A stretch of 7,965 nucleotides of DNA, from positions 1-7,965 of the forward strand of contig CAIVOO010000131.1 in NCBI GenBank assembly GCA_903907555.1, read 5' to 3'. The notes beneath the pieces were generated by a model that saw only the letters and a list, made by a program, of their open reading frames with translations, did not search any database and was not told the origin of the DNA. This document shows, in pieces, positions 6,919 to 7,965 of this stretch (the stretch's first letter is position 1; the number at the start of each line of letters is the position of its first letter). Made by a program: the position numbers and the translations under genes. This DNA comes from an uncultured archaeon. GTDB lineage: Archaea; Nanobdellota; Nanobdellia; Woesearchaeales; CAIVOO01.

Positions 6919-7965
6919 ATGAAAAGAACGCATACTTGCGGAGAGCTGAGAAAAGGGGATGTGAAGAAAGAGGTAATTCTTCAGGGCTGGGTCCAGAGCA
7001 GAAGGGACCACGGCGGATTGATATTCATAGATTTAAGAGACAGATATGGATTGACACAGGTAGCTTTCGATCCGACAATTAATGCAGAATCACACAAGCT
7101 GGCAGATACTCTAAGAAGAGAATTTGTCATAGAAGTCCATGGAAAAGTCAGGGCAAGGCCTGAAGGAATGGCTAATCCTAACATGGCGACAGGCGATGTC
7201 GAGGTTATCTGCGACAAGCAGCTTGAAATTCTTAACAAGGCAGAAACTCCGCCTCTAGAAATTGAGGACAGGATTGCAGCGAATGAGGATATGAGATTAA
7301 AATACAGATATCTTGATTTGCGAAGGCCTTCAATGCTAAATCATTTTATTGTAAGGCACAAGGCAGCGATGGCTGCAAGGGAATTTCTTGCAGGGCAGGG
7401 ATTTTTAGAAGTAGAAACTCCTCTGCTGATACGTTCAACTCCTGAAGGAGCAAGGGATTACATTGTTCCGTCGAGAGTAAATCCTGGAAAGGCTTACAGT
7501 TTGCCGCAGAGCCCGCAGCTGTACAAGCAGATTCTCATGGTTTCTGGATTCGACAGATACTTTCAGGTTGCAAGATGCCTAAGAGATGAAGACTTGAGAG
7601 CAGACAGGCAGCCGGAATTCACGCAGATAGATATTGAAATGACTTTTGTTGAGCAGGAAGACGTATTCAAAGTAATTGAAGGGCTGATGAAGCACATGTT
7701 CAAGCAGGCCATAAGCCATGATTTGAAAATTCCGTTCCAAAGGCTTACTTATGATGAGTCAATGAAAAAATACGGCTGCGACAAGCCAGACTTAAGATTC
7801 GGGCTTGAGCTCATTGATGTCACAGAAGTTCTCAAAGATAGCGAATTCAATGTTTTCAAGTCAGCACCGCTGATAAAATGCTTGAATGCGAAAGGCTGCG
7901 GCAGCTATTCAAGAACACAGCTTGAGGAATTGACAGCGCTTGCAGTCTCCCTGAAAGCTAAGGGA
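6919..7965 (+). CDS. aspS: Bacterial-type aspartyl-tRNA synthetase, 3'-truncated by window edge
   Basis: Class IIb synthetase that charges tRNA-Asp with aspartate in the cytoplasm. The first 349 residues are present, out of roughly 580-600 in bacterial-type enzymes. Residues 1 to about 100 form the OB-fold anticodon-binding domain (GWVQSRRDHGG, FIDLRDRYG). The catalytic core follows with RLKYRYLDLRRP, the flipping-loop region STPEGARDY (around 173-181), LPQSPQLYKQ (195-204) and motif 2 (RCLRDEDLRADRQPEFTQID, 219-238). From about residue 288 (DKPDLRFGLEL) the sequence enters the GAD insertion that marks the bacterial type; archaeal/eukaryotic-type AspRS lacks it. His31 and Gly83 occupy the positions reported to favour non-discriminating activity on tRNA-Asn in Pseudomonas aeruginosa AspRS; E. 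coli, which is discriminating, has Leu30 and Lys81/82 there. The start is set by the leaderless-type TATA box at 6889-6896. It diverges from the membrane operon. Confidence 0.95.
   Translation, partial: MKRTHTCGELRKGDVKKEVILQGWVQSRRDHGGLIFIDLRDRYGLTQVAFDPTINAESHKLADTLRREFVIEVHGKVRARPEGMANPNMATGDVEVICDKQLEILNKAETPPLEIEDRIAANEDMRLKYRYLDLRRPSMLNHFIVRHKAAMAAREFLAGQGFLEVETPLLIRSTPEGARDYIVPSRVNPGKAYSLPQSPQLYKQILMVSGFDRYFQVARCLRDEDLRADRQPEFTQIDIEMTFVEQEDVFKVIEGLMKHMFKQAISHDLKIPFQRLTYDESMKKYGCDKPDLRFGLELIDVTEVLKDSEFNVFKSAPLIKCLNAKGCGSYSRTQLEELTALAVSLKAKG

Noticed and set aside
1..7965. CRISPR arrays, insertion sequences, attachment sites or other mobile-element signs
   Set aside because: I saw no regularly spaced direct repeats, no transposase or integrase motifs and no terminal inverted repeats.

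Overview
The window looks like a piece of an archaeal chromosome, most likely from a DPANN-type lineage (Woesearchaeota/Pacearchaeota-like) or a euryarchaeal relative. Three things point that way. There is a Hef-type helicase-nuclease fusion, an archaeal repair protein. TTTATA(T/A)A boxes lie about 25 nt upstream of expected transcription starts, two of them placed so the mRNA would be leaderless. A poly-T terminator ends the long operon. The DNA is moderately AT-rich. The lineage is an inference from gene content; no rRNA or other phylogenetic marker is present.

Layout. (1) 1-1869, plus strand: the C-terminal 622 residues of Hef, with its start outside the window. (2) 1901-2206, plus strand: a 101-residue membrane protein of unknown function with its own TATA box. 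(3) 2207-2401: the convergent gap. It holds a relatively GC-rich, helix-rich block that may be a structured RNA, and next to it the poly-T terminator of the minus-strand operon. (4) 6800-2402, minus strand: a tight three-gene operon. Its first two genes encode signal-peptide-bearing five-TM proteins that are paralogous in their membrane part and carry different cytoplasmic helical tails. The third encodes a soluble, coiled-coil-rich protein. (5) 6801-6918: a divergent promoter region with three TATA-like boxes. (6) 6919-7965, plus strand: the N-terminal 349 residues of a bacterial-type aspartyl-tRNA synthetase that carries the His31/Gly83 pair associated with non-discriminating enzymes. It runs off the window.

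How the parts relate. Hef and AspRS are informational housekeeping genes with no evident link to the operon between them. The operon is the least explained and most interesting part. Predicted topology puts the coiled-coil tails of both membrane paralogs in the cytoplasm, where the soluble third protein would also be. The gene order and translational coupling (ATGA overlap, then a 2-nt gap with an embedded Shine-Dalgarno) suggest one membrane-anchored complex. I recognise no enzymatic domain in any of the three and assign no function.
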